64,000 bases of DNA from Diphasiastrum complanatum (lineage: Eukaryota; Streptophyta; Lycopodiopsida; Lycopodiales; Lycopodiaceae), in contig CM055108.1 in the NCBI GenBank assembly GCA_029204225.1, positions 12,523,955-12,587,954 of the forward strand, written 5' to 3'. Position 1 is the stretch's first letter; the number at the start of each line of letters is the position of its first letter. A model generated the notes under the pieces. The model did no database searches, was not told the origin of the DNA, and saw only the letters and a list, made by a program, of their open reading frames with translations. Both the position numbers and the translations under genes were made by a program. Shown here piece after piece: positions 32,951 through 43,905 of the stretch.

Positions 32951-34677
32951 AGAAGGATTTAGAAACGAGTTAGATTATTTCTTGTGTTGTGACAACTTGT
33001 AGAACTATGCATAATTACATGCAACTGACATTGTGTTTTGTATGGCTTTGATAGTCCACAATAGCAAGATCAACTAGATTCACATCTACAAATTCAGTAA
33101 TTTATCTTGGTAGCAACTAAAAGGCAGACCCCAAAAGTTCAAAGTAGTTGAACTATCAACCATGAACAGATTGTTTTGTTTAAATGAATGGCAATAGCAT
33201 AGTAAACATGAACATCTTAATTTTGTTGCCAAAGTCTTGGGAATCGAGCGATTATTTTTTATTGCATGTGGATCAAGTCATTTTGATAGTAAGTAGTCCT
33301 AAGTGTTTATGAAACAAGCATGAGACACATAAAGGGAGTTATTACATGAGGAAAACAATAGCATTAGAAGTGATCTAATAACAAACTACAAGTTCAAAGT
33401 AGAAGCCTTGCTAAGCACACATCTATTGAATTAGTGGGTATTTACACAATATGTTAGCAAGCCATCGACTCATTTTGAAATTGTGAATATTTAATGCAAC
33501 TAGCAAACGACAATGTAATAATGGCAAAACGAGGAATACAAGTATACATTGAATTTATTTTTTCTAACTGTAACATATTGTCAAGAATCTGGCATCAACC
33601 CGCTCACCTCCTGGTAATCAAAGACTAGCCCCCTTCTACAAACCCCACCATTTGACTTCAAAGCTGTCTTATCCAAGTTTGCAATCATAAAGATTTTTTA
33701 ACTCCAAAAAAGAGCCAAAAATTTTCCATCAATTCAATTTGTATGGAAAGTAATTTGTGATTGCTATTTATAGTATTTCTGCATTGCAGTAAGGCAACAT
33801 CTCCTCTCGTATCTATAGAAGGATAACTTTGTCCTGCAGCATTGTTATTTGTATACATCACTAGCCATACTATCAGAACAAATATAGGAATAACTTTTTT
33901 TTCCTGCTGCAACAAATAGAAATTCAGACATCAAAAGACTCTTTTGACCACAAGATTTAAATTTCAAGATTCAACTGAACCAAATATCATGCAAAAGTTG
34001 CAAAATTTCAGTGTTGTTAGAACTTTTTACCTTGTGCAATCTTGTGGACTGGTGTTATGCTCATTGGAAGTATGATGCCAGTCACAGTCATGAAGACACA
34101 AGATCCATAATTTGTTCCTTTCTGTCACAATCAAAGGCTGGACAGAACCAGCAATTGTCCTCATTTCGGTAACAACGTCAGATTTAAAAGTATGGTGGTT
34201 CTTACAATCTGACCATCAATTTAAAGACGAGACAGTGAATATGACCACCAATACCAACAAAATCGATTCCCAATCTATCTCAGTATTCAAAAACATCAAT
34301 AACTAACTAGTCTCTTAATTGCCACTAATTATTTCCAAGAATTGCAATCTTGGTTATGTCTTGTATTGGATATGGGTTTTTATTTCACATGTCATTTTGT
34401 ACACAAAGTTGAAAATTCCAATGTTATTTAATCTAAACAAAAGGCAGCCCTCCAAGACTTGTGATGTTAGACATTAAAAAACCTAAAATATACTACAAAA
34501 AAATATGCTATGGAACTTGAAACTGCTAACATAGATCCGAGAAATATACATTTTATAGAAAAAAATTTGCTTGGAAAAATATTGTCAATACATACTGGTC
34601 ACGTGTTCATCATTACCCTCCGTGACATGGACATGTAGATGCCAGGTTGGACCCAAATCCGGTTGTATCGTAAGGCG
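32951..34677. other. MULE right arm, no gene seen
   Basis: AT-rich non-coding sequence between the second gene and the right inverted repeat. No sustained frame or structural RNA was found. Confidence 0.5.
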
Positions 34678-34713
34678 CTAAAAAAGCTCGCTTTAAACAC
34701 AGAAAAGCTCGCC
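34678..34713. repeat. Right terminal inverted repeat of MULE
   Basis: CTAAAAAAGCTCGCTTTAAA then CACAGAAAAGCTCGCC is the imperfect inverse complement of 23433-23467. Further GAAC/GCTC motifs continue to about 34755. Confidence 0.65.
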
Positions 34714-34859
34714 AAAAGGCTTTCCCCAATTCGCAAAAGTTCAGCTCGGTATACATGAGTATTGGACTGCAAAAATAAATAATATACACAATCTATGAAA
34801 CAATGTATATGATATTGGCGGCGAAGACTGTCGCCTATTTTGTAAAAATATATTAGCGA

Positions 34860-35229
34860 AATTTGCGAAGGCTGAAGTGTTGGCATTTTTGCAAGAATTA
34901 AAATGAAAAATATGAGTGGCAAATAAATTTAACAAGTCAAGTGAAGTACAAAAAAAAATCCTGAAAAATGTGAAGGTTCAAGTGTCGCAATTTTCTCTTT
35001 CCCAAAATGCTAGATTTACTAACGTGACAAATTTCACCATAGTATCGCATTTTTTGCAAAAATATACTGACTTATTGATGAAGCAAAGGTGTCAGGTTTT
35101 TCGCAAAGTTTTCAAAATTATAGGATGGAACAAAAGTGTCAGGGTTTTCACAGTTTCAAAAACTAGAAATAACGATTAGGATGAAAATATGAACAATGTC
35201 AAAAATTTCGCATTTTTTGCAAAAGCTCA
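34860..35229. repeat. Array of short degenerate repeats
   Basis: Four loosely spaced units of the form GAAG..(C/A)AAGTGT(C/T)(A/G)GG/CGCAATTTT occur near 34867, 34970, 35081 and 35127. A 17-base TCGCATTTTTTGCAAAA is repeated exactly at 35045-35061 and 35208-35224. The inverted right edge (TGAGCTTTTGC at ~35227) resembles the MULE left end, so this may be its subterminal zone or a second small element. Confidence 0.4.
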
Positions 35230-35253
35230 ACTTAGTCATGTTCATCAGAAATT

Positions 35254-36765
35254 AGTCATCGTAGCGCTTCACTCTTGATCCATTTACTCGAGTGTCAAGT
35301 AAATGACCTTCGAGATCAGCTAACTATAGTGATTCATTATTAAAAACTTCTATGACTTTGTAAGGTCCCATTCTATGACTGGTATGTAATTTCCCTGGAA
35401 ACACGTAGTCTCCTCGTTTAATTTTTATCTTTTTAATAGATTGATCAAAAATTTCTTTTCTTTTATTCTGCACTCATTCAATCTTGATTAATGAAAGACA
35501 ATGATCCTCCTCCAGTTGCGTCAGAGCTATCATCCGCTTCCAGAGACTATCGTGTTTATTTATTCGTTCCTCATTGCTAATGCGGAATATCAGAACTCTG
35601 AATTCTATTAGTAATATGGGATGCATTCCATACACAAGATAATATGGAGTTTGCCTAGTTCTGATTTTTTTGGTAGTCCTGTATGCTCATAAAACAGATG
35701 GTAACTTTTGATCCCAATCAGAAGAATGTGTTTCTGTCACTTTGTTCAGAATTTTGCACAAAATTCCATTTGCCCGCTCAGTAAGTCCATTCGCTTTAGG
35801 ATTATATGAAGTGGTTTGACGATGTGTGATGGAGAAATATGATAACATAGCCTCGATGGTTTGATTAAGGAAGTGGGTTCCCCTATCACTAACAAGTTCT
35901 AAGGGACATCCATAACGTGTGTTAATATTTTGGAACAAAAACTTTGCTACAGTCTTAGCGTCGTTTTTAACTGTGGCTTTGGCCTCTACCATTTTGGTAG
36001 CATAGTCTTATGCAACAAGAATGTAACATCGACGGGTTTTATGAGTGGTCGGTTTGATAGGCCCTAGAAAGTCCATCTCCCACTTCTCAAAAGGTGCTAA
36101 GGGAATAATTGGTGTAAGTGGCCAATGTGTTGTGAAGCTGGGTTTCCCATCCTCTAGCATGCATCACATTTTTGAATGAATATTTTAACATCTCTATAGA
36201 TGGTAGGCCACCAATACTTAGCATTGAGGATCTTTCTTGCAGTATTTTTAAGAGCAAAATGGCCCCCCGAATCTTCTTCATGAAGTGCACGTATTAAAGT
36301 GACAATTTTGGTGGGTTCTAAACAACAACAAAAATTATCATCGGCTCCTAATTTATACAATATTTTATTTATAATCATATAAGGTCCTACTTTTGAAAGA
36401 AAAACAGTTTTTTGTTGTTTATTAAAATGATCAAGATAAATCTGATTCTGTAAAAAGTTAATAATATCCATATAAATTGGTGTTTTCGATTGGATACGCA
36501 TTATATGTTCATCCAAAAATTCATCAGAAATAGAATCAAACTGATTTTTTGACTGGAAACGTGATATATAGTCAGCATGTTGATGATCCTTTCTTCTCCT
36601 CAACTCTACTTTGTAATTAAACTCATCTAATAACAATACCCATCTAGCTTTCCTATATGAAAGATCAGGTTTATTCACTAAATGTTTCAATGCATAGTGA
36701 TCTACATGAAAATCAAAAGAGTATCCTAAAAGATAATGTCTAAATTTCTTAACTAAATAAATCAT
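35254..36765 (-). pseudogene. gypsy RNase H end, zinc domain and integrase
   Basis: A 203-codon frame (36765-36154) starts in RNase H (MIYLVKKFRHYLLGYSFDFH, DHYALKHLV) and runs to the integrase zinc finger (ALHEEDSGGHFALKNTARKI … YWWPTIYRDVKIFIQKCDAC). After frameshifts come the catalytic core VSDRGTHFLNQTIEAML (second Asp) and NPKANGLTERANG (the Glu), then WAYRTT-like and RGDYVFPGKLHTSHRMGPYK, an SH3-like C-terminal region. One TAG lies in NNESL-stop-LADLEG. No chromodomain follows. Confidence 0.8.
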
Positions 36766-37055
36766 TTCTAGTGCTTCACGCTCTGTAGTGGAATAATTAT
36801 TTTCTGATGCTGCTAGTTGTCTACCAGCATAATAAATTGGGTAACCTATGTTTTGGTCATCTTTTTGACTAAGTGCTACACCTATTGCAAATGATGAAGT
36901 ATCTACATATACGTGGAATTTTTTAGTCCAATTTGGAGGTCTAACTCCAGTCGCTTCTACTAATGACTGCTTTAACTTTTCGAAAGGTTGCTGATGTTCA
37001 TGTGACCAATGATACTCAAGAGATTTCTTTGATAAACATATTAAGGGAGTTACTA

Positions 37056-38071
37056 CTATTGATAGTCCTTAATTATCCTACAATAATATCCTACATGTCC
37101 TAGAAAACATCTAAGCTCTCGTAAATTGGTCGGTTCTAATAATTCTAAAATCATTTTTACTTTTTCGATGTCGGCTTGAATGTTGTCCTCGGAAATTTTA
37201 TGGCCTAACATGATGCCTTCCCTTATCCCAAAGTAACACTTGGCCAAATGCAATTTGAGAGATGTCTCTTGACATCTTCTCAAGGTCTTTTCTAATGTGT
37301 CTAAATGATCTTTAGTTGACAAATAGTCACAAAAGTCGTCCATAAAAATTTCTAAAAATTTACATATAAAATTTTGAAAAATGTTTGTCATCATGCGTTG
37401 AAATGTGGCAAGTGCATTACAAAGACCAAAGGGCATTCGCCTGTAAGCGTACGTCTCCCAATCAATGGTGAAAGTGGTCTTGGATCTATCTTCCTCTTTA
37501 ATAAAAACTTGACTGTAACCTGAGAAACCATCTTAAAAACTATAACGTTCATGACCAACTACCTGGTCAAGAATGGTATCTGTATAATGCAGAGGATGAT
37601 AATCCTTTGCTGTAGCAGCATTTAGTTTCCTAAATTCTTGGCAGACTCTAATCTTACCAGTTTTCTTCTTAGGTACTATAACTATCGGTGATACCCATTC
37701 ACTACTTAGAACATGACATACAATACCCGCTCTAAGGCATCTATCTAAATCATCTTTTACTAACAAAGAATACTTTGGATTTAACCTATATTGTCTCTGC
37801 CTAACAATTATTGCTCCTTGAATAAAATATATATCATGTTCTTGCCATTTAACCGGTATTCCTGTTAAATCATCCATCGACCCAGCAAATACATTTTGAT
37901 ATTTATGAAGAAGTACTATGTACTCTTCACGCTCTTGGTCTGATTGGTGTTTATAGAAATTCAAAATTCTACCTATACTAATTTCTATTTCTATAAAATC
38001 GTTCTTATCAACCATTCTCTCAGTCAAGCTTGCTCTGGTTCCACCCAGAACTTCCCTCGACTTGGATGTTG
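37056..38071 (-). pseudogene. gypsy reverse transcriptase
   Basis: From 38027 leftward: DLTGIPVKWQEHDIYFI, NPKYSLLVKDDLDRCLRAGI, LSSEWVSPIVIVPKKKTGKI, EFRKLNAATAKDYHPLHYTD, then a stop (HERYSF-stop-DGFSGYSQVFIKEED, near 37531), then MPFGLCNALATFQRMM, FMDDFCDY (YMDD-type catalytic motif with Phe first) and EGIMLGHKISEDNIQAD, RCFLGHVGYYCRIIKDY. A frameshift follows near 37060 before the RNase H part. It would copy the element RNA into cDNA; broken here. Confidence 0.85.
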
Positions 38072-38076
38072 TTGGC
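38072..38076 (+). repeat. Target-site duplication, left (element 3)
   Basis: TTGGC, exactly repeated at 43906-43910. Confidence 0.95.
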
Positions 38077-38731
38077 TGTGAAAATTGTCAACATTTCCTA
38101 GCTAGTTTGAGGCCTAAATTGGCTAAAATTGTAAATAGTTTTGGTTCTGGAGTTTCACACGTGTGAACCAGGCCACAATGTTTTTATTTACTGTATTTTT
38201 TCAGTATGATGAAGTGTCAAACTTCATACCCTTCAAAATGAGACCATTTTGATGTATTTTGGTCATATAAGCCATTTTTAGCTATTTTTCCTATATAGGG
38301 AATATCTAGGGTCAAGTACCTTCTAGAGAGAGGAGAGAGAGTCATCTTCCTCATCCATAAATAGTAGGGAAGTCGTGGAGAACAGGTTGGAGAAACCTTT
38401 TGTATGCTTCATTGAGATCAATAGATCATTGTCATTGTTTCTTCCTCCATTGAGAGCATTGTTGTGTGTATTGTCTTCAAGCTATTGTGTATGATCTTAG
38501 GTGCTTTCCAAAAGTGATAGGCTGATGTATTATGGACTGTATAATGCTATTTTGGGCCGCACTTGATGTTTATGGAAGTTTCCATTTGTGATAAATGTTT
38601 TTTGATCAAGTTCTTTGCATTCTAGGTAGCATAGAATGTGTTGCCAATTCCTAGCTTATGTAGTTTGGAGTGCAAGCATTCAAGCCAATGATCTTGGAGT
38701 TTAGATCCACTTAGGATCTGTATTTTTCACA
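38077..38731 (+). repeat. 5' LTR of copia element 3
   Basis: Starts TGTGAAAAT and ends ATTTTTCACA. It contains a perfect 14-base palindrome TTCACACGTGTGAA (38154-38167) with a CACGTG core, candidate TATA boxes TATATAGG (38292-38299) and CATAAATAG (38356-38364), and a GA-rich tract just upstream of the second. These are the probable promoter parts; the start of transcription is not known. Confidence 0.95.
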
Positions 38732-38743
38732 TGGTATCAGAGC
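38732..38743 (+). promoter_or_regulatory. Primer-binding site of copia element 3
   Basis: TGGTATCAGAGC immediately after the LTR, complementary to initiator Met-tRNA. Confidence 0.93.
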
Positions 38744-39903
38744 TGGTTGGCTTCTTTTTACAGTAAGTATTCCATTTTTGGTGATATTTGGATGTTTGAT
38801 CAAGTTCTAGCATGATTTTGCATTGCTTTGTTGATCAAATCTTACTAACCTTTGTTTTGTGAGTTGAACTTGTGGATCAAAAGCATATTTCAGGTCTATT
38901 GAAGATCAGAGGCTGAAAAGAAACTATTTTGGATCAGATCATAACACCTAATCATTTGTGATTGTGAGGCTTGTGCATATTCAATACTAACAATGTTCTT
39001 TTCAATCCTATTGTTGACAATCTCCATTCTTGGATGAACACTCTCCTTAAGTGGATGAAACTTCTCCTTAAGTGGATGACAAATGCTCTTTTGAGTGAGT
39101 TGTAATTCTCCTAAAGGCTGAGCAAAGCTCCCATTTGGATGAAAGATCCCCTTTTTTGGGTGAACATATTGCAAGCTCCATTGTGAAGAGCATATTGTAA
39201 AGATTGTCATCAATTTTGGCATAAATTTTGGTGTACTTTGTTGAGCATGTAAGTAACTCTCCTTATGTAATTTGATTGGAGCATTTGCTGGAAGGTGTTA
39301 ACCATTATGCAAGTGTGTTTTCAGGTTCTTAACAGGTTGAGGAACATTCTCATGTGAAGTGATCTTAGATCTACATCTAAACACCAAGATTTGACAAGAT
39401 AGTGAAGCTAGTCTTGTGATTCACTAAGTGTGCTCATTCATTCACCTCTAAATCTTGTATTTATCACTTGCTGGAGTTTATAAACTTTTAGAAGTGTGGT
39501 TTACATGTGGTTTTACAGGTTGAATCAATATCTTAGTGTGTTGATCATATGTTGATCAAGTTTGTTCATTACTAGGTAATCTTGGCATCCTAGTTTTGGG
39601 TATTTTCTAAGAATGCAAGTAACTCTTCACACCATAACTTGATTTGGTCACTTGCTGGAAAGTTTGAGAGCTTAAGCAAGAGTGTGTTCAGGTTGGTTTG
39701 ATTTTGTAATCCATTCTTAGTGTGTGCAAAGTGTTGCATGTGTTTCAATCTTCCTTTCTATGCTTGGAAACCATCTAGGTTCAAGATAGAAGTGTTTTAG
39801 GGTCCTAAATCTTCATAGATCTCTTTATCTATCATTTGTTGAGAGAAAAGTGAGTGCTAAGTGCTTTAGGACAAAACCTAAAAGTTGAAGAAACATTAGA
39901 ATC
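38744..39903 (+). other. Long leader of copia element 3
   Basis: About 1.16 kb of non-coding RNA leader, far longer than in element 1 (~0.6 kb). It contains repeated phrases such as CTCTCCTTAAGTGGATGAAA / CTTCTCCTTAAGTGGATGAC (39040-39080) and GTAACTCTCCTTATGTAA / GTAACTCTTCACACC with CACTTGCTGGA. Element 4 has the same leader. Packaging signals are expected here but none can be pointed to. Confidence 0.7.
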
Positions 39904-42762
39904 ATGGCTTCCAATGGTGGGATCATGCTAGAGTCTAGTGAAAGGTTGAGTTCATCAAACTACTCTACTTGGAAAGTGAGGATGGAGTCCTTACTTGAGT
40001 TGAATGAACTCATGGACATAGTTGCAGAAATTGAAGAGAGACCTCTCACACTTCAAGAGAAACAAAGGTTTGATAAGAAGGCCAAAAGGGCTCTTCATAT
40101 CATTAAAATGAATGTTACAAATGAACTTCTCAAGGAAGTTGGAAAGTGTCAAAGTGCAAGTGAGGCATGGAATGCCTTAAAGAAGCTCTTTGAATCAAAG
40201 TCCACATCTAGGGTATTGACCCTAAGGAGACAAATATTTTCTAGTAGGCAAAGAGAGGGTGAAAGTGCTCATGCATTTATCTTGAGAGTTAAGTCCCTAA
40301 GTGATGATTTAGCATGCATTGATGAGAACATAAAAGATGGTGAAATAGTCCAAGTTATGTTGAATGGTTTGCTAAATGAACATGCTAACCTTGTGCAAAG
40401 TTTTGCCATTCAAAGAGTCTTGCCAAGTGTGGTTGACTTGCAAGAAATCTTATTGGCTGAAGAACATAGGTTGCAATCAAAGCTTGATGGTGCATCCTTG
40501 CAAGGTGGAGGTGAAGAGGCTTTCTTCACAAAAGGCAAATTCAAGGGCAAAGGTAAAGGCAAAGGGAAATGGTCCAAAGGTGGTAACTTTGATCATGATG
40601 ATCACTCTTCCTCTTCCTCTTCTACTAAGAACAATAAGTCAAAGTTCAAGTGCTTTTATTGTGGGATAAAAGGTCATTTTGCAAATGAATGTTATAAGAA
40701 GAAAAGAGAGCAAGGAGAGAGGCAAGGAAATCTTACAATAGATGAGGAAGAACATAACACATGTGAATCACTTGTTATGACTTCAAGTTTGTTAGCCAAC
40801 ATAGATGATAATGATCCTTGGTGGATTGATAGTGGAGCCTCATCTCACATGACAAGACATAAGGAATACTTTACATCCTTATTGTCTTATGAGGGAGAAG
40901 GTAACATCATCTACACTGCAAATGATGGTCAATGTGACATCAAAGGCATAGGCACTATTCCTATTTCCCTTTCAACAAATAGGAAAGCAAATCTTGAAAA
41001 TGTTTTGTACATTCCTTCAATCACTAAGAATTTGCTTAGTGTAAGTCAAATGATTGACAAAGGACTTGATGTGGAGTTCATTGGAGATGCATGTTTGATA
41101 AGTAAATGTGGATCCTTGATTGCTCAAGGTAGGAGGCATGGTAAACTTTTCAAGCTTGATGCATGTGTGATCTCTAATCATGAAGGATGTATGGCTAGGG
41201 AGCAATTGACAAACCAAGAAGTTTGGCACAAGAGGTTGGGCCATCCCAACTTCAAATCTTTGGAGGTAATGGCAAAGAAAGAGCTTGTTCTTGGTCTCCC
41301 TAAAAGTCTTGTTGCAAACAATAGTGTTTGTGAACATTGTGCCTTGTCCAAATCTCATAGACTTGCTTATTCTAGATCTACTTCTAGATCTAAAGAAGCT
41401 TTTCAACTTGTGCATTCTGATATTCATTCTTCTAGTACAACTAGCAATGGTGGGGCAAAGATGTATGCAACTTTCATTGATGACTTTAGTAGGTATACTT
41501 GGATCTATCTTCTTAAAAGTAAGGATGAAGTGTTTGCTGCATTTGTCAAGTTCAAGAATGAAATGGAAAACCAATTCAATACAAAGATCAAATGCTTAAG
41601 ATCTGATAATGGAGGGGAATACACCTCAAATAGGTTCAAAGACTTTTGTATAGCACATGGGATTAAGAGGGAGATGTCTAGTCCTAGGACTCCACAACAG
41701 AATGGAGTGGCCGAGAGGAAGAATAGAACCCTTTGTGAATGTGCCAAGGCAATGAGACTACATGCTAATCTTGCTAAGTCTTTTTGGGGGGAAGCTTTAG
41801 CATGTGCTAACTATCTATGTAATAGATGGACAAGTGCTTCCTTGGATGGTAAAACTCCTCATGAGGTTCTTTATGGTAGAAGGCCGAGTGTCAAGCATTG
41901 TAGGATCTTTGGATGTACATGTTTTGTCAATATCACACTTGATGATAGAACTAAAGAAGATCCTTCATCAAAGAAGGGTGTGTTTGTTGGCTATAGTGAA
42001 GTAAGCAAGGCTTACAAAGTGTACATTCCTTCTACAAAGAAAGTTGTCATAAGTAGGGATGTCATCTTTCATGAAGAGAATGTTTCCAATGTTGTTGATG
42101 TTGATGTTGATGTGCCTACTAATCATCATGATGTGCAAGATGTCTTGGATGAAGATGGAGATGCCACTCCAAAGCAAACTTCAAGGAAGACTCAAAGGCA
42201 AAGGGCTAAGCCATCAAGGCTAACCTATGATGAAAAAGGAAAGCAAGTGGTGGACAACTCTAACTTTGCTTTTCTTACCTCTTTTGATGAACCAACTTGT
42301 GTAGGTGAAGCAATTCAAAAGAAGGAATGGATCCAAGCCATGGATCATGAGCATCAAGCACTCATCAAAAGCAACACATGGAGGTTGGTAAAGCTTCCAA
42401 AGGACAAGAAGGCAATTGGTTGTAAGTGGATCTTCAAGATCAAGACAAATCAAGATGGATCAATCAACAAGTACAAGGCAAGGTTGGTGGCAAAGGGGTA
42501 TGCTCAAGAATATGGTATTGACTATGATGAGACCTTTGCACCCGTGGCAAAGATGGTAACTATTCGAATCCTAATCTCTCTTGCAACTCTTTATGATTGG
42601 GATATGTGGCAAATGGATGTTACTAATGCCTTCTTGAATGGTGATCTTGAAGAAGATATTTACATGGAGCAACCCGAGGGCTATGTTTCACATGATGAGC
42701 CTAATCATGTGTGCTATCTCCAAAAGAGTTTGTATGGGCTAAAGCAAGCACCAAGGAGTTGA
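39904..42762 (+). CDS. copia element 3 gag-protease-integrase-RT(partial) polyprotein
   Basis: The 952-codon open frame starts MASNGGIMLESSERL, aligned with the gag start in sister elements. Gag with SSNYSTWKVRMESLLE (~17-32); zinc knuckle CFYCGIKGHFANEC (250-263); protease DSGA (309-312); integrase zinc domain H442, H447, C476, C479; integrase triad D506, D568, E604, with 35 residues between the last two, as in active copia enzymes; VFVGYSEVSKAYKVY; RT start WIQAMDHEHQAL, KARLVAKGYAQ, and the first RT Asp (D905 in WQMDVTNAFLNG). It ends at LYGLKQAPRS; the YVDD motif and thumb are missing. Gag, protease and integrase could function; RT could not. Confidence 0.95.
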   Translation: MASNGGIMLESSERLSSSNYSTWKVRMESLLELNELMDIVAEIEERPLTLQEKQRFDKKAKRALHIIKMNVTNELLKEVGKCQSASEAWNALKKLFESKSTSRVLTLRRQIFSSRQREGESAHAFILRVKSLSDDLACIDENIKDGEIVQVMLNGLLNEHANLVQSFAIQRVLPSVVDLQEILLAEEHRLQSKLDGASLQGGGEEAFFTKGKFKGKGKGKGKWSKGGNFDHDDHSSSSSSTKNNKSKFKCFYCGIKGHFANECYKKKREQGERQGNLTIDEEEHNTCESLVMTSSLLANIDDNDPWWIDSGASSHMTRHKEYFTSLLSYEGEGNIIYTANDGQCDIKGIGTIPISLSTNRKANLENVLYIPSITKNLLSVSQMIDKGLDVEFIGDACLISKCGSLIAQGRRHGKLFKLDACVISNHEGCMAREQLTNQEVWHKRLGHPNFKSLEVMAKKELVLGLPKSLVANNSVCEHCALSKSHRLAYSRSTSRSKEAFQLVHSDIHSSSTTSNGGAKMYATFIDDFSRYTWIYLLKSKDEVFAAFVKFKNEMENQFNTKIKCLRSDNGGEYTSNRFKDFCIAHGIKREMSSPRTPQQNGVAERKNRTLCECAKAMRLHANLAKSFWGEALACANYLCNRWTSASLDGKTPHEVLYGRRPSVKHCRIFGCTCFVNITLDDRTKEDPSSKKGVFVGYSEVSKAYKVYIPSTKKVVISRDVIFHEENVSNVVDVDVDVPTNHHDVQDVLDEDGDATPKQTSRKTQRQRAKPSRLTYDEKGKQVVDNSNFAFLTSFDEPTCVGEAIQKKEWIQAMDHEHQALIKSNTWRLVKLPKDKKAIGCKWIFKIKTNQDGSINKYKARLVAKGYAQEYGIDYDETFAPVAKMVTIRILISLATLYDWDMWQMDVTNAFLNGDLEEDIYMEQPEGYVSHDEPNHVCYLQKSLYGLKQAPRS

Positions 42763-43255
42763 TTCAGATTTTGCAGGTGATCAAATGGATAGGAAGTCAA
42801 CAAGTGCCTTTGCAATCTATCTTGGAGATGGAGTGGTCTCATGGCTATCAAAGAAGCAACCAACTATCTCTCTATCTTCCACCGAAGCCGAGTACAAGGC
42901 ATTAACAACATGCACCAAGGAGATTCTTTGGATCAAGAGGATGTTATTGGATCTTCACTTGCTGGAACCAGAGAAGACTCCAATCATACTTTGTGATAAC
43001 CTTTCAGCCCAAAGCTTGGCAAGCAATCCTGTTTTTCATGCAAGGAGCAAGCACATTGAGATTGCTCACCATTTTGTGAGAGATCAAGTCATTGCCAAAG
43101 AGGTGGAGCTTCAACATGTCTCTTCAAAGGAGTGTGTGGCTGATATCTTCACCAAACCATTGGGAAAGGACCTATATTTAATGCATAGATCTAATCTTGG
43201 AATGTGCTCAAAGACTATGTTGAAACTAGCATCCAATGTTGAAGAGGGAGTGTGA
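42763..43255 (+). pseudogene. copia element 3 RNase H, out of frame after deletion
   Basis: Directly after the stop of the long frame, in the +1 register, the sequence reads DSDFAGDQMDRKSTSAFAIY, ISLSSTEAEYKALTTCTKEI, IILCDNLSAQSLA, FHARSKHIEIAHHFVRDQV and DIFTKPLGKD. It ends at a TGA inside the LTR start (GAG GGA GTG TGA). The catalytic acidic residues are present. The first Met (42785) is internal to the domain, so no natural start exists. The join is where ~1 kb encoding RT fingers-palm-thumb was lost. Confidence 0.88.
43241..43250 (+). promoter_or_regulatory. Polypurine tract of copia element 3
   Basis: GAAGAGGGAG ends exactly at the 3' LTR start, as in elements 2 and 4. Confidence 0.9.
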
Positions 43256-43905
43256 AAATTGTCAACATTTCCTAGCTAGTTTGAGGCCTAAATTGGCTAA
43301 AATTGTAAATAGTTTTGGTTCTGGAGTTTCACACGTGTGAACCAGGCCACAATGTTTTTATTTACTGTATTTTTTCAGTATGATGAAGTGTCAAACTTCA
43401 TACCCTTCAAAATGAGACCATTTTGATGTATTTTGGTCATATAAGCCATTTTTAGCTATTTTTCCTATATAGGGAATATCTAGGGTCAAGTACCTTCTAG
43501 AGAGAGGAGAGAGAGTCATCTTCCTCATCCATAAATAGTAGGGAAGTCGTGGAGAACAGGTTGGAGAAACCTTTTGTATGCTTCATTGAGATCAATAGAT
43601 CATTGTCATTGTTTCTTCCTCCATTGAGAGCATTGTTGTGTGTATTGTCTTCAAGCTATTGTGTATGATCTTAGGTGCTTTCCAAAAGTGATAGGCTGAT
43701 GTATTATGGACTGTATAATGCTATTTTGGGCCTCACTTGATGTTTATGGAAGTTTCCATTTGTGATAAATGTTTTTTGATCAAGTTCTTTGCATTCTAGG
43801 TAGCATAGAATGTGTTGCCAATTCCTAGCTTATGTAGTTTGGAGTGCAAGCATTCAAGCCAATGATCTTGGAGTTTAGATCCACTTAGGATCTGTATTTT
43901 TCACA
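43251..43905 (+). repeat. 3' LTR of copia element 3
   Basis: 655 bases; one visible difference from the 5' LTR. Palindrome TTCACACGTGTGAA at 43328-43341. TSD TTGGC follows. Confidence 0.95.

Larger units (their letters stand above)
23395..34760. mobile_element. Mutator-like (MULE) transposon with two divergent genes
   Basis: Imperfect terminal inverted repeats are visible: GGCGAGCTTTT-type blocks at 23433-23467 match, inverted, 34678-34713 (…AAAGCTCGCC). Between them are a spliced transposase gene on the minus strand (24.08-27.80 kb) and a second gene on the plus strand (29.57-32.95 kb), divergent from a ~1.8 kb centre. The ends carry repeated GAGCTTTTTT motifs. The exact termini and the target duplication could not be fixed. 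The transposase has five in-frame stops, so this copy is dead. Confidence 0.65.
38077..43905 (+). mobile_element. Ty1/copia element 3, young, RT-deleted
   Basis: Complete 5829-base insertion with 655-base LTRs (38077-38731, 43251-43905), TSD TTGGC, primer-binding site, polypurine tract and one long open frame. By eye the LTRs differ at a single base (GGGCCGC against GGGCCTC), so insertion was recent. The pol frame is intact through integrase but RT is cut after LKQAPR and rejoined to RNase H, losing the YVDD region. It sits inside the gypsy pol. Element 4 is an almost identical copy in the opposite orientation. Confidence 0.97.

Noticed and set aside
23395-34760. CACTA or hAT assignment for the DNA transposon
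   Set aside because: No CACTA termini, no hAT dimerisation motif; the SWIM finger with GCM/WRKY-like zinc domain fits MULE.
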